NCBI GenBank assembly: GCA_023261685.1
Contig: JAHFOM010000006.1
Location: 1-23,185, forward strand
DNA length: 23,185 bases
DNA from: Candidatus Moraniibacteriota bacterium
Lineage (GTDB): Bacteria > Patescibacteriota > Minisyncoccia > Moranbacterales > UBA1568
Reading direction: 5' to 3'
Shown: in pieces, positions 1 through 6,991 of the stretch
Layout of the letters: each line of letters opens with the position of its first letter
Position numbering within the stretch: position 1 is the stretch's first letter
Notes under the pieces: generated by a model
Database searches by the model: none
What the model was told of the DNA's origin: nothing
The model's input: the letters and a program-made list of their open reading frames with translations, nothing else
Program-made: the position numbers and the translations under genes

Positions 1-660
1 ACCGGCCAAACCACGAGCAACTCCTTCGGCTTCTCTCTCACCACTGGCGACCTCAATGCCGACGGCAAGACCGACCTCGCTGTCGGAGCCCATGGCTACT
101 CCACCGACACCGGCCGCGTGTATGTCTTCTACAATGATGGTTCTATCCCCACGACCGCGGCGAACGCCGATGTCACCATCACCGGTGAAACTACCTCCAA
201 CTACTTCGGCTGGTCCCTCACCACTGGCGACCTCAATGCCGACGGCAAAATTGATCTCGTCGTCGGCGCGCGGAGCTATTCCACGAGCACTGGTCGCGCC
301 TATATCTTCTACAATGACGGCACGTTACCGACCACCGCGGCTACCGCCGATATCACCATTACCGGCGAAACCACGAGCAACTCCTTCGGCTGGCCTCTCA
401 CTACCGGCGACCTCAACGCCGACGGCAAAATTGACCTCGCTGTCGGAGCCTATGGCTACTCCACCAACACCGGCCGCGCCTATATCTTCTACAACGATGG
501 CAGTATTCCCACGACCGCGGCCACCGCCGATGTCACCATCACCGGTGAAACTACCTCCAACTACTTCGGCTGGTCCCTCACCACTGGCGACCTCAATGCC
601 GACGGCAAAATTGACCTCGCTGTCGGAGCCTATGGCTATTCCTCCTCCACCGGCCGCGTG
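1..660 (+). repeat. Tandem 180-bp coding repeats in the FG-GAP gene
   Basis: Units start at 1, 181, 361 and 541 with an exact 180-bp period, and the last unit is incomplete. Bases 181-240 and 541-600 are identical. Units 1 and 3 share one variant near their start (TSNSFG) and units 2 and 4 share another (TSNYFG), so there is also a 360-bp two-unit period. DNA-level identity, including synonymous sites, points to recent duplication or gene conversion. Confidence 0.9.
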
Positions 661-762
661 TATCTCTTCATTACCGAAGCCGCGCGAACCACCCTCGAGA
701 ATACCAGCAATGCCATCCTCAAAGGCGTCCAAAAATTCAAAGGCACCCTCAAATTCCGCTAG
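1..762 (+). CDS. FG-GAP (integrin-alpha-like) repeat protein, 5' end outside the window
   Basis: The reading frame is open from base 1 to the TAG at 760-762, so the N-terminus is missing. The visible 253 residues are three full 60-residue repeats and a fourth partial one. Each repeat has an FG core (SFGF, YFGW, SFGW, YFGW), a calcium-loop motif DLNADGKIDL and a VGA..YS..TGR.Y.FYNDG strand. This is the FG-GAP/integrin-alpha beta-propeller blade signature, in which D-x-N-x-D-G-x-x-D binds calcium. After the last blade the protein ends in a short basic tail (KGVQKFKGTLKFR) with no visible cell-wall sorting motif. Such proteins in CPR bacteria are usually large and secreted or surface-attached, and an adhesin or surface role is inference. 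Codon use is more C/G-rich at third positions than in the two genes that follow. Confidence 0.88.
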   Translation, partial: TGQTTSNSFGFSLTTGDLNADGKTDLAVGAHGYSTDTGRVYVFYNDGSIPTTAANADVTITGETTSNYFGWSLTTGDLNADGKIDLVVGARSYSTSTGRAYIFYNDGTLPTTAATADITITGETTSNSFGWPLTTGDLNADGKIDLAVGAYGYSTNTGRAYIFYNDGSIPTTAATADVTITGETTSNYFGWSLTTGDLNADGKIDLAVGAYGYSSSTGRVYLFITEAARTTLENTSNAILKGVQKFKGTLKFR

Positions 763-832
763 AATATTTCCAGCGGTTCAACCCCTGTATTGCGCCTTGT
801 CCGAAAGCCCATCTTGTATTACCATACAAACT

Positions 833-1150
833 ATGGATAAAGAAATATTGAAGCAAAAAATCCGCCAAGCTATTGAACAAAGCACGTTCAGGGATGATAT
901 TCAGAAAGTGTCTCTTTTTGGGTCGTATGCGTATGGTACGCCTCGGGCGGACAGCGATGTAGATTTGTTGGTCGAGTTTGCCCCCGCTTCCAATGTGGGA
1001 TTTTTTCAGTTTTTTTATATTCACGAGGATCTTGAAAGTAAGGTGCAGAAAAAACTTGATTTGGTAACTCCTGGAGCCCTGAGCAAATTTATTCGTGAAG
1101 ATATAATCCGCGTAGCCGAGCCTATCTATGAAAAAAATGGAAAAAAGTGA
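833..1150 (+). CDS. MNT-type nucleotidyltransferase, MntA-like antitoxin
   Basis: This is a 105-residue minimal nucleotidyltransferase. Residues 30-44 fit GSX10DXD (G30 S31 ... D42 V43 D44), the metal-binding signature of MntA-type enzymes, and D76 in KLDLV is a candidate third acidic residue. In characterised MntA-HepT modules, MntA neutralises the HEPN toxin by adding AMP to a tyrosine in its RX4HXY motif. The frame stays open far upstream through the FG-GAP repeats, but that part is an off-frame shadow, so the ATG at 833, where family similarity begins, is chosen. No Shine-Dalgarno sequence is visible. The 3' end overlaps the HEPN gene. Function as an antitoxin is inferred from motif and neighbour. 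Confidence 0.85.
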   Translation: MDKEILKQKIRQAIEQSTFRDDIQKVSLFGSYAYGTPRADSDVDLLVEFAPASNVGFFQFFYIHEDLESKVQKKLDLVTPGALSKFIREDIIRVAEPIYEKNGKK

Positions 1151-1475
1151 TGCTCTTTTTGTTTCACATATACTTGAAGCTATCGACAAGATAGAGAGCT
1201 ATCTTGGAGATGTGACGTATGAAAATTTTTTCAAAAATAACCTTCTCATTGATGGAGTGGCACGAGAGCTAGGCATTATCGGAGAGGCTGCTAATCATCT
1301 CAGTACCTCTTTTCGAGAAGGGCATCCGGAGATACCGTATGCGCCGATGATTGCTATGAGAAATTATCTGATTCATGAGTATTTCGGAGTAGATAATGAA
1401 ACGGTATGGAAAACATGCAAAGAAAGTCTGCCGGCACTCCGAGAGACTCTTCTTCCGCTTGGAATACAAGAGTGA
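1128..1475 (+). CDS. HEPN-domain RNase toxin, HepT-like (DUF86)
   Basis: The product is 115 residues, all-helical in character, with the HEPN catalytic motif RX4HXY at R78-NYLI-H83-E-Y85. The segment DGVARELGIIGEAA is typical of DUF86/HepT proteins. The family cleaves RNA as a dimer, and Y85 is the residue that a cognate MntA would AMPylate. The start at 1128 overlaps the nucleotidyltransferase gene by 23 bases. A second in-frame ATG at 1137 is an equally plausible start and gives 112 residues. Tight overlap in antitoxin-toxin order fits a co-translated module. All key motif residues are intact, so the pair looks functional. Confidence 0.85.
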   Translation: MKKMEKSDALFVSHILEAIDKIESYLGDVTYENFFKNNLLIDGVARELGIIGEAANHLSTSFREGHPEIPYAPMIAMRNYLIHEYFGVDNETVWKTCKESLPALRETLLPLGIQE

Positions 1476-1541
1476 CGCGCTGATGCACCTCGCTCGCCAT
1501 CCATATAGAGGTACTTTCAAGGGAACAGCGATGTCGATGTC

Positions 1542-1580
1542 GGTTTTTTTGGAAGATTTTTGGAGTGCTTCAAAAAAACC
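1542..1580. terminator. Inverted repeat after hepT, possible bidirectional terminator
   Basis: Bases 1542-1555 (GGTTTTTTTGGAAG) pair with 1568-1580 (CTTCAAAAAAACC) with a single bulged G, leaving a 12-base loop. The arms carry T and A runs, so the structure could act on either strand, but the stem is weak in G/C. The rest of 1476-1639 shows no convincing gene. Confidence 0.4.
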
Positions 1581-1597
1581 TGTTTATGGTGTATAGT
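1569..1597 (+). promoter_or_regulatory. Possible promoter for the O-antigen ligase-like gene
   Basis: TTCAAA (1569-1574) and TATAGT (1592-1597) are 17 bases apart. The -35 box matches consensus at 4 of 6 positions and the -10 box at 5 of 6. The predicted start near 1604 would leave a leader of about 35 bases before the ATG at 1640. The -35 box overlaps the right arm of the preceding inverted repeat. Confidence 0.4.
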
Positions 1598-1639
1598 AGA
1601 AGTATTCATAAATAATTTGTTTTAATCTAGGTGGAGCGT

Positions 1640-4276
1640 ATGCAATCTGAAAAACCGTCGTTCGCGCGTTTCGGAGGGAATCATAATATGGCTGGTGGCG
1701 GCAATGGCAATGTCACGTTGCGTCCTATCGTGGCTGAACCGATGGCGACCCATCCTAATGGGAGTGTAGTACCGGCTGGTCGGGGAGTACCGGCTAAAGA
1801 TGCCGTGTCTTCTCGAGGAGATACCGGCAAGGTTTCCAAAACGTCTTTGTTGCTTGATACCGTCATAACGTGCTCACTGGTCGCGCTTTTTTTCGGGTTG
1901 CCACTGTTTTTCACGGGGCTGACATTTCAAGGTATCGCGTTTGAAAAGCAGATCTACTTTTATTTCTGGCTTCTGATCGGTATCGTCGCGTGGGCTTCCA
2001 AGGGCGTGATCACCGGCGAGATGCGGATTCGCCGGACACCGCTTGATATTCCGTTGCTCGTATTTTGGGCATTTTATGTCCTCTCCGCGATATTTTCTGT
2101 CGATCGGTGGCACAGCGTATGGGGATTCTTCGGCGATCCTTCGCGCGGAGTGATTTCCATCACGGCACTGGTGCTGACCTACTACTTTTTGTTGAGCCAT
2201 TTCACTGTCAAGCGTTTTCATTGGATGTTTTGGGCGTTCTTGTCGTCCGGTTTTATCGTGGTGCTTTGGAGCTTTATGGTAGTGATGAAAGTCAAATTTC
2301 TCCCTGCAGAATGGGAGCGTTTGGCTCCGATGAGTCTCATCGGTACCGTTTCTACCTTGGGAATATTTCTTGGTCTGTTGGTACCGTTGTTCCTGACCGC
2401 GCTGTTTATGCTCTGGAAGGAGAGCGCGCTCAAGAAATCGCTGCGAACGACGATCACCGTCCTCGTCTTCATCGGTCTCGCTCTGACATTGTTCTTGCTT
2501 CTCGTTCTCTATCCTTACATTTCATGGATCGTGGTACTCGGCGGGCTGAGCTTTTTTCTGGTGTATATTTTGGCACAGATTGTGCGCCCAACAGAGCAGT
2601 GGGTCTGGGTACCGATGGTTGTTTTTGTGCTGGTATTGGCATTTCTGATGATCGGGAGAACAGGGTTGAGTCGTGCCACGCTTCCGGTCGAAGTTGCTCC
2701 CAACGCCAATCTCTCATGGCAAATTGCCAAAGATACGGTCAAGGACTATTTCTTTACCGGTGTCGGTCCGGCCAATTATGGCTACGCTTTTTCGATGTTC
2801 CGTCCATTAGAATACAATGAGAACACGCTCTACACATTGCGTTTCTATCAGGGGAATGGGATGTTCTTTGAAATGTTACCTACTGTGGGCGGGTTGGGTA
2901 CCACCTTGTTTGTCGTCGTATGGCTCTCATTCGTTTCTATCGGTCTGTATCTTCTGACTCACGAGAAAGAACACAACAAGGTATACTCGCTCGGTCTGTG
3001 GACGGTGGTGGTAATGTTCTTTTTAGCAAGTTTTCTGAATGTGCTTAACGGTCCATTGTTGATTATAGGGACTCTGCTTTCTGCACTCGCGCTCGGAACG
3101 TTATTGTGGGAGAGTGGTTCCGAAGAGCGGTATCTCCAACTGTCTTTCAAAGCCGCGCCGAAGTTTGCCCTCGCCCTCGCCTTTATTTTTATGGTGGTAT
3201 CCGCCGGCGTGGCATTCCTCTTCGTCTTTGTCGGCAAGGTATTCATCGCTGACGTGTATGCCGGTCGCGCAGTGAGCACCTCATCGGCCGGACCAAATCG
3301 TGATTCAGCGGATCTTTTGCGAAAAGCTATCGGTTCGTATCCTCAAGAAGGGCGATACTACACGCGTCTGGCACAGGAATATATGGCGCTCGGCAATATT
3401 GAAGCTGGAAAAACAGCAACAGAACGGAGCACTGATACCGTCGCCTTTTATGTGCGCGAAGCGGTCGCAGCCGGGGAACAGGGCAAGCGCCTGATGCCGA
3501 ATGACGTGATGGCAACAGAGACGCTCGGGCTTATTTATGAGAACGCGAGCCTCTATGCCGGCGACGCGCTTCCCAAGGCCGAAGCCGCTTACGCTCGCGC
3601 CCTTGAGCTCGAACCGAAGAATCCGCTGTACGCTTTGAAGCTCGGTCAGATCAAAAAATTGACCGGCGACGGCAAAAAGGAAGGCGCGGAGCAGACCGGT
3701 TTGTACCAAGAAGCCGAGAAGTTTTTCTTGCAGTCTGTCGATCAGAAAAAAGATCTCGCTATCGCTCATTACAATCTTTCCGGCATACGCTCTCGTTTGA
3801 AGGATGGAGACAAGGCGATCGAAAGCGCGATGGAGGCGTTCCGCATCGAAAATACCAATCTCAACTACGCGTATAATCTCGGCGCGATGTATCAGTTGCG
3901 TAACAAAGAGGGTGATCATGATCGGGCAGAAGCAATCTTCAAGGATATTCTGACGAAGAATGAGAAGCTGATAGATGTGCGGCTCAGTCTCGGGCTCCTG
4001 TATGAAGCGGATGAGAAAAAAGAATCGGCTATCGCTCAGTATGAAAAAATACTCGAGCTCTTGTCAGATGATCAGTCTGAAGGTCTCAAACAGACTGCTG
4101 ACCAAGTCAGAAAATTCATCGAAAATGTCAGAAATGGTACCGGCAATCTCGCCAAAAAGAGTGTAGCAGAAGTGCCACCCGCACCCGTGACGCCGGCGCC
4201 GGAAGCAGTACCGGCACCTCTTCCTCCCGCTCCCGCCCTACCCAACGAGTCGCCTTTGACCAATCCGGGACAGTAG
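1640..4276 (+). CDS. O-antigen ligase/polymerase-like membrane protein with C-terminal TPR domain
   Basis: The protein is 878 residues from the ATG at 1640, which follows AGGTGGAG, the only good Shine-Dalgarno-like sequence in the window. An in-frame GTG at 1631 lies inside that sequence and is less likely. After about 70 low-complexity residues come roughly a dozen hydrophobic segments (about residues 75-540). They include WQIAKDTVKDYFFTGVGPAN, which resembles the Wzy/WaaL (O-antigen ligase) periplasmic-loop region. From about residue 560 the protein is soluble and TPR-like (e.g. AEAAYARALELEPKNPLYAL, AIAHYNLSGIRSRLKDGDKA, AIAQYEKILELL). It ends in a Pro/Ala-rich tail. Wzy/WaaL proteins polymerise or transfer glycan chains at the outer face of the membrane. 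The substrate is unknown, and a role in protein glycosylation or the S-layer is equally possible. Confidence 0.8.
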   Translation: MQSEKPSFARFGGNHNMAGGGNGNVTLRPIVAEPMATHPNGSVVPAGRGVPAKDAVSSRGDTGKVSKTSLLLDTVITCSLVALFFGLPLFFTGLTFQGIAFEKQIYFYFWLLIGIVAWASKGVITGEMRIRRTPLDIPLLVFWAFYVLSAIFSVDRWHSVWGFFGDPSRGVISITALVLTYYFLLSHFTVKRFHWMFWAFLSSGFIVVLWSFMVVMKVKFLPAEWERLAPMSLIGTVSTLGIFLGLLVPLFLTALFMLWKESALKKSLRTTITVLVFIGLALTLFLLLVLYPYISWIVVLGGLSFFLVYILAQIVRPTEQWVWVPMVVFVLVLAFLMIGRTGLSRATLPVEVAPNANLSWQIAKDTVKDYFFTGVGPANYGYAFSMFRPLEYNENTLYTLRFYQGNGMFFEMLPTVGGLGTTLFVVVWLSFVSIGLYLLTHEKEHNKVYSLGLWTVVVMFFLASFLNVLNGPLLIIGTLLSALALGTLLWESGSEERYLQLSFKAAPKFALALAFIFMVVSAGVAFLFVFVGKVFIADVYAGRAVSTSSAGPNRDSADLLRKAIGSYPQEGRYYTRLAQEYMALGNIEAGKTATERSTDTVAFYVREAVAAGEQGKRLMPNDVMATETLGLIYENASLYAGDALPKAEAAYARALELEPKNPLYALKLGQIKKLTGDGKKEGAEQTGLYQEAEKFFLQSVDQKKDLAIAHYNLSGIRSRLKDGDKAIESAMEAFRIENTNLNYAYNLGAMYQLRNKEGDHDRAEAIFKDILTKNEKLIDVRLSLGLLYEADEKKESAIAQYEKILELLSDDQSEGLKQTADQVRKFIENVRNGTGNLAKKSVAEVPPAPVTPAPEAVPAPLPPAPALPNESPLTNPGQ

Positions 4277-4294
4277 ATGGCGTCGGCTTGGTAT

Positions 4295-4478
4295 TCTCAG
4301 ATTCAGCGAAATAAAAGTAATCTTTTTGTCTCTGCTCTCGACTCAGAAGCCTCTCTCGGTTACCGGAAAAACCAGCCCCCCCATCAACGGCGGAGAAGCT
4401 CTTTTTTCTGAACCGAGAGGGCTTCTTCAGACAAGGAGAGTAACCGCCAAAAGATTCTTTTATTCGTTGAATCTGAGA
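4295..4478. repeat. Large nested palindrome, family 1 copy A
   Basis: The outer arms 4295-4328 and 4448-4478 are complementary apart from a few mismatches and single-base gaps. A second nested stem is built from GAAGCCTCTCTCGGTT and AACCGAGAGGGCTTC. The centre holds a C run, ATCAACGGCGGA, and an A-run/T-run stem. Copy B shares the centre (ATCAACGGCGGA, CTTTTTT) and the AAAAG.AATC/TTTT arm words, but the outermost arm sequence differs while still pairing. The element sits 18 bases after the stop of the membrane protein gene and could act as its terminator. No ORF or transposase is inside. Confidence 0.75.
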
Positions 4479-4535
4479 CTTATTGTATTTTGGGGATGAA
4501 ATAAATAGGAGGGGATAGATTATGGTGGGAACTCA

Positions 4536-4735
4536 CATCCCATCCTGAATCACAATAGTCCAGCCACCAAAAGTAATTTTTTGTCTCCATTTCACCACTC
4601 ATCAGGACCTCTCGGCTTGCGAAAAAAGTCGCCCCCAATCAACGGCGGAAAAGCTTCTTTTTTCGGGTTGAGAGGCCTTCTTCACACAGTGTGAAACGAG
4701 AGCCAAAAAATTCTTTTGGCGGCTGGACTGGGATG
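4536..4735. repeat. Large nested palindrome, family 1 copy B
   Basis: The outer arm GGCTGGACTGGGATG (4721-4735) pairs with CATCCCA (4536-4542) plus AGTCCAGCC (4557-4565). The 14 bases between these left pieces are unpaired. Further in, AAAAG.AATTTTTT pairs with its complement, then TTTCAC with GTGAAA, TCTCGG with CCGAGA-type bases, and CGAAAAAAG with CTTTTTTCG. Bases 4567-4617 and 4676-4725 are identical to 20006-20056 and 20116-20165 of copy C. The similarity with copy C resumes at 4745-4769 and reaches the -35 box of the tuf promoter. Bases 4479-4535 between copies A and B show nothing recognisable. Confidence 0.8.
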
Positions 4736-4775
4736 AGTAACAGTGCACTTCAGAATGGAATGTAAGTAGGCGGGG

Positions 4776-4804
4776 TTGACAAGAATACATCAGATTGTTA
4801 TCAT
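4776..4804 (+). promoter_or_regulatory. Sigma70-type promoter of tuf
   Basis: TTGACA (4776-4781), a 17-base spacer and TATCAT (4799-4804) match consensus at 6 of 6 and 5 of 6 positions. The predicted transcript start near 4811 leaves a leader of about 155 bases before tuf. That leader contains a possible hairpin (CTTTTCCCC near 4816 with TCGAGGGAAAAG near 4857). The -35 box and the 25-26 bases before it recur at copy C, so promoter and palindrome seem to travel together. Confidence 0.75.
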
Positions 4805-4966
4805 AGCGAGTGATGCTTTTCCCCGAGCTTTTTTCGTTTTTGGATGACGGAAACATTCGAGGGAAAAGGAAAAGAAGGTTAACATAATACGTATAATATT
4901 CGTAACAAGAGACTGTGAGTCCCTCGCCTGAGAGCGGAGACCCGTAGAATCACACGATACAAAGTT

Positions 4967-6157
4967 ATGGCAGAGCAATTTCAACGCACTAAGCCGCACG
5001 CAAACGTCGGCACTATCGGTCACGTCGATCATGGCAAGACGACTCTTACTGCGGCAATTTTGCACGTGCAGAGTATGAGGGGGTTGGCAAAAGAAAAGAG
5101 CATCGATGAAATCGACAAAGCTCCGGAAGAGCGTGAGCGCGGTATTACCATCGCGACCGCTCACTGTGAGTATGAATCAGATGCCCGCCACTATGCGCAC
5201 GTCGACTGTCCGGGTCACGCCGATTACATCAAGAATATGATTACCGGTGCCGCTCAGATGGATGGTGCCATTCTCGTTGTTTCCGCGACTGACGGTCCGA
5301 TGCCACAGACTCGCGAACATATTCTTTTGGCGCGTCAGGTGGGTGTTCCTGCTATCGTGGTGTTCCTCAATAAAGTGGATATGGTGGACGATGCCGAATT
5401 GATTGATCTGGTGGAAGCTGAAGTGCGTGAACTCCTGACAAAATATGAATTCGATGGCGACAAAGCCGTCGTTATCCGGGGAAGCGCACTCAAAGCTCTG
5501 AATGCCAAGTCTGCCGATGATGCTGATGCCAAGCCGGTGGTGGATCTGATGACCGCGCTGGATGAGCATATTCCACAGCCGGTGCGCGATATGGACAAGC
5601 CATTTCTGCTTCCAATCGAGGATATTTTTTCCATCGAAGGACGCGGTACGGTGGTGACTGGACGCATCGAGCGCGGTGTTATCAATATCAATGATGAAGT
5701 AGAGATCGTCGGTATACGCGACACTGCCAAGACGGTAGTGACCGGTATCGAAATGTTCAACAAATCTCTCGCTCGCGGAGAGTGCGGTGACAACGCCGGA
5801 CTGCTTATCCGCGGTATCAAGAAAGAGGATGTCGAGCGTGGTCAGGTTCTCGCCAAGCCGGGCTCTATCAAGCCACACACGGAATTTGATGGCGAGGTCT
5901 ACGTCCTTTCCAAAGAAGAAGGTGGTCGTCACACTCCGTTTTTCAAGGGTTACAAGCCGCAGTTCTATATCCGTACCACGGATGTGACAGGTGAAGTGGA
6001 GCTTCCGGAAGGAACGGAGATGGTTATGCCTGGCGATACGGTCAAGCTGAAAATCAAGCTCTTGGCTCCGGTGGCTATGGAAGACGGTATGCGCTTTGCT
6101 ATCCGCGAAGGCGGACGCACCGTCGGTGCCGGTGTCGTTACCAAAATCATCAAGTAG
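4967..6157 (+). CDS. tuf: Translation elongation factor Tu
   Basis: EF-Tu carries aminoacyl-tRNA to the ribosome as a GTP complex. The 396-residue length is standard. GTPase motifs are intact: G1 GHVDHGKT at 18-25, the switch-I region ERERGITI, G3 DCPGH at 80-84 with catalytic H84, NKVD at 135-138, and GSALKAL for G5. Domains 2 and 3 are complete, ending in a normal FAIREGGRTVGAGVVTKIIK. The start ATG has no Shine-Dalgarno sequence. The gene is directly upstream of rpsJ, as in many str-S10 clusters, but rpsL, rpsG and fusA are not adjacent. It has its own promoter and a long leader. A long antisense ORF over it is a coding shadow. Confidence 0.98.
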   Translation: MAEQFQRTKPHANVGTIGHVDHGKTTLTAAILHVQSMRGLAKEKSIDEIDKAPEERERGITIATAHCEYESDARHYAHVDCPGHADYIKNMITGAAQMDGAILVVSATDGPMPQTREHILLARQVGVPAIVVFLNKVDMVDDAELIDLVEAEVRELLTKYEFDGDKAVVIRGSALKALNAKSADDADAKPVVDLMTALDEHIPQPVRDMDKPFLLPIEDIFSIEGRGTVVTGRIERGVININDEVEIVGIRDTAKTVVTGIEMFNKSLARGECGDNAGLLIRGIKKEDVERGQVLAKPGSIKPHTEFDGEVYVLSKEEGGRHTPFFKGYKPQFYIRTTDVTGEVELPEGTEMVMPGDTVKLKIKLLAPVAMEDGMRFAIREGGRTVGAGVVTKIIK

Positions 6158-6163
6158 TCTTTT

Positions 6164-6240
6164 CCGCCCAAGGCGGACCAGCCTTGGGCTGGCGAGGGAA
6201 CTGAGCGGAAGCGATGTGGATCCAAGTGCATCACTTCCGC
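6164..6240 (+). terminator. Three consecutive hairpins after tuf, possible terminator
   Basis: CCGCCCAAGGCGG (6164-6176) and CCAGCCTTGGGCTGG (6178-6192) are two back-to-back short palindromes. They can also pair with each other through CCCAAGG/CCTTGGG. A third stem follows: GCGGAAGCGATG (6205-6216) pairs with CATCACTTCCGC (6229-6240) with one G-U pair. There is no strong T run after the last stem, so termination may be partial. A related string, CCAAGGCGGGCAGGC, occurs near 15371 in the rplR-rpsE spacer. Confidence 0.5.
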
Positions 6241-6250
6241 GATTGTTCTC

Positions 6251-6279
6251 TGGACAAGAAAAAAAATCCATAGTATATT
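6251..6279 (+). promoter_or_regulatory. Promoter for rpsJ, predicting a leaderless mRNA
   Basis: TGGACA (6251-6256) and TATATT (6274-6279) have a 17-base spacer, and each matches consensus at 5 of 6 positions. The -10 box ends 6 bases before the rpsJ ATG at 6286, so transcription would start at or within a base or two of the A of the start codon. No Shine-Dalgarno sequence is present, which fits leaderless initiation. Confidence 0.6.
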
Positions 6280-6285
6280 GACAGA

Positions 6286-6612
6286 ATGAAAAAGCGAGAA
6301 ACAACAGAAGACCTCCGTATCAGGATCAAGATCAAGGCGTATGATCACAAGGTGATCGACCAGTCTGCCCGAAAAATCGTTGAGACCGCTGAACGTACCG
6401 GAGCCCAAATTACCGGTCCCGTCCCGCTCCCGACAGAGATTCACCGGCTGACCGTCAATCGTTCCACGTTCGTGCACAAGAATTCTCGTGATCAGTACGA
6501 GATGCGTGTGCACAAGCGATTGATCGATATCCTGAATCCGACGGCCAAGACTATCGAGAATCTGACCAATCTGGATCTCCCCGCCGGTGTCGATATCGAG
6601 ATAAAAATGTAA
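6286..6612 (+). CDS. rpsJ: 30S ribosomal protein S10 (uS10)
   Basis: S10 is a small-subunit head protein that also partners with NusB in transcription antitermination. The 108-residue product has the conserved core IRIKIKAYDHKVIDQSARKIV, the GPVPLPT turn and the HKNSRDQYEMRVHKRLIDI loop. It ends in the usual DLPAGVDIEIKM. It heads the S10 cluster, but is separated from rplC by 379 bases that contain two palindromes, which is unusual because the two genes are normally nearly adjacent. The predicted promoter places the transcript start at its ATG. Confidence 0.97.
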   Translation: MKKRETTEDLRIRIKIKAYDHKVIDQSARKIVETAERTGAQITGPVPLPTEIHRLTVNRSTFVHKNSRDQYEMRVHKRLIDILNPTAKTIENLTNLDLPAGVDIEIKM

Positions 6613-6735
6613 GAGAATCTTTTTGTTCGGCACATTTCGTCGTTAGAACCTCTGGTGCTCGACACTGTATTATGAAATACAGCTTACTGCGCTCCTCGGC
6701 TCTGCCTAGAACTGTACTCGAACAAAAAGATTCTC
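6613..6735. repeat. Palindrome D, directly after rpsJ
   Basis: The 17-base arms GAGAATCTTTTTGTTCG (6613-6629) and CGAACAAAAAGATTCTC (6719-6735) are perfectly complementary. The left arm begins on the base after the rpsJ stop codon. An inner hairpin CTGTATT/AATACAG lies at 6665-6682. The AATCTTTTTGT word resembles the arm of copy A, but the centre is different. It may terminate or attenuate rpsJ transcripts. Bases 6736-6885 after it hold no supported gene, only a weak 4-bp hairpin followed by a T run near 6846. Confidence 0.75.
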
Positions 6736-6885
6736 AACAATAAGGAGTACTTGTTTAAGTCCCAGCCCCGATCTGTTTCTCAGAGTGCCGGAGCAGGGAT
6801 ACTGAACGGGCCAGAAAGTAACACTGGCTGTACTGAAAGGTCAGTTTTTTGTTTGCCCTCACACGAATCTATTTGTTTCTTAGAA

Positions 6886-6975
6886 ATGTAAAAGTATTCA
6901 GAAATTTTTAGATGAACCGCCCCGAAGAAGACTTCGCCACATGGTTCCCTAAAAAATTTCTGAATACTTTTACAT
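6886..6975. repeat. Palindrome E, upstream of rplC
   Basis: The arms 6886-6918 and 6943-6975 are 33 bases each and nearly perfectly complementary, with one single-base slip in a T/A run and two mismatches. The centre has a CGAAG/CTTCG hairpin (6923-6936). The right arm ends 16 bases before the rplC start codon. There is no ORF inside. As RNA this would be a very stable hairpin of about 90 bases in the rplC leader. Confidence 0.8.
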
Positions 6976-6991
6976 AAAACAATACACTGCG

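Noticed and set aside
56..832. N-terminal extension of the MntA-like frame into the FG-GAP repeats
   Set aside because: The extension is a Pro/Ser/Thr-rich off-frame reading of the repeat gene, and nucleotidyltransferase similarity starts at 833.
1396..1596. 66-codon ORF after hepT
   Set aside because: It mostly overlaps hepT in another frame and has no recognisable features.
4295..4735. Insertion sequence
   Set aside because: The terminal inverted repeats are clear, but no transposase ORF and no obvious target-site duplication are visible. It may be a non-autonomous element, which cannot be shown here.
4892..4897. Second TATAAT in the tuf leader
   Set aside because: No -35 box lies at a normal distance and there is no extended -10 TG.
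5177..6304. 375-codon ORF on the minus strand opposite tuf
   Set aside because: It is a shadow of the tuf codon pattern with no family resemblance, and tuf is certain.
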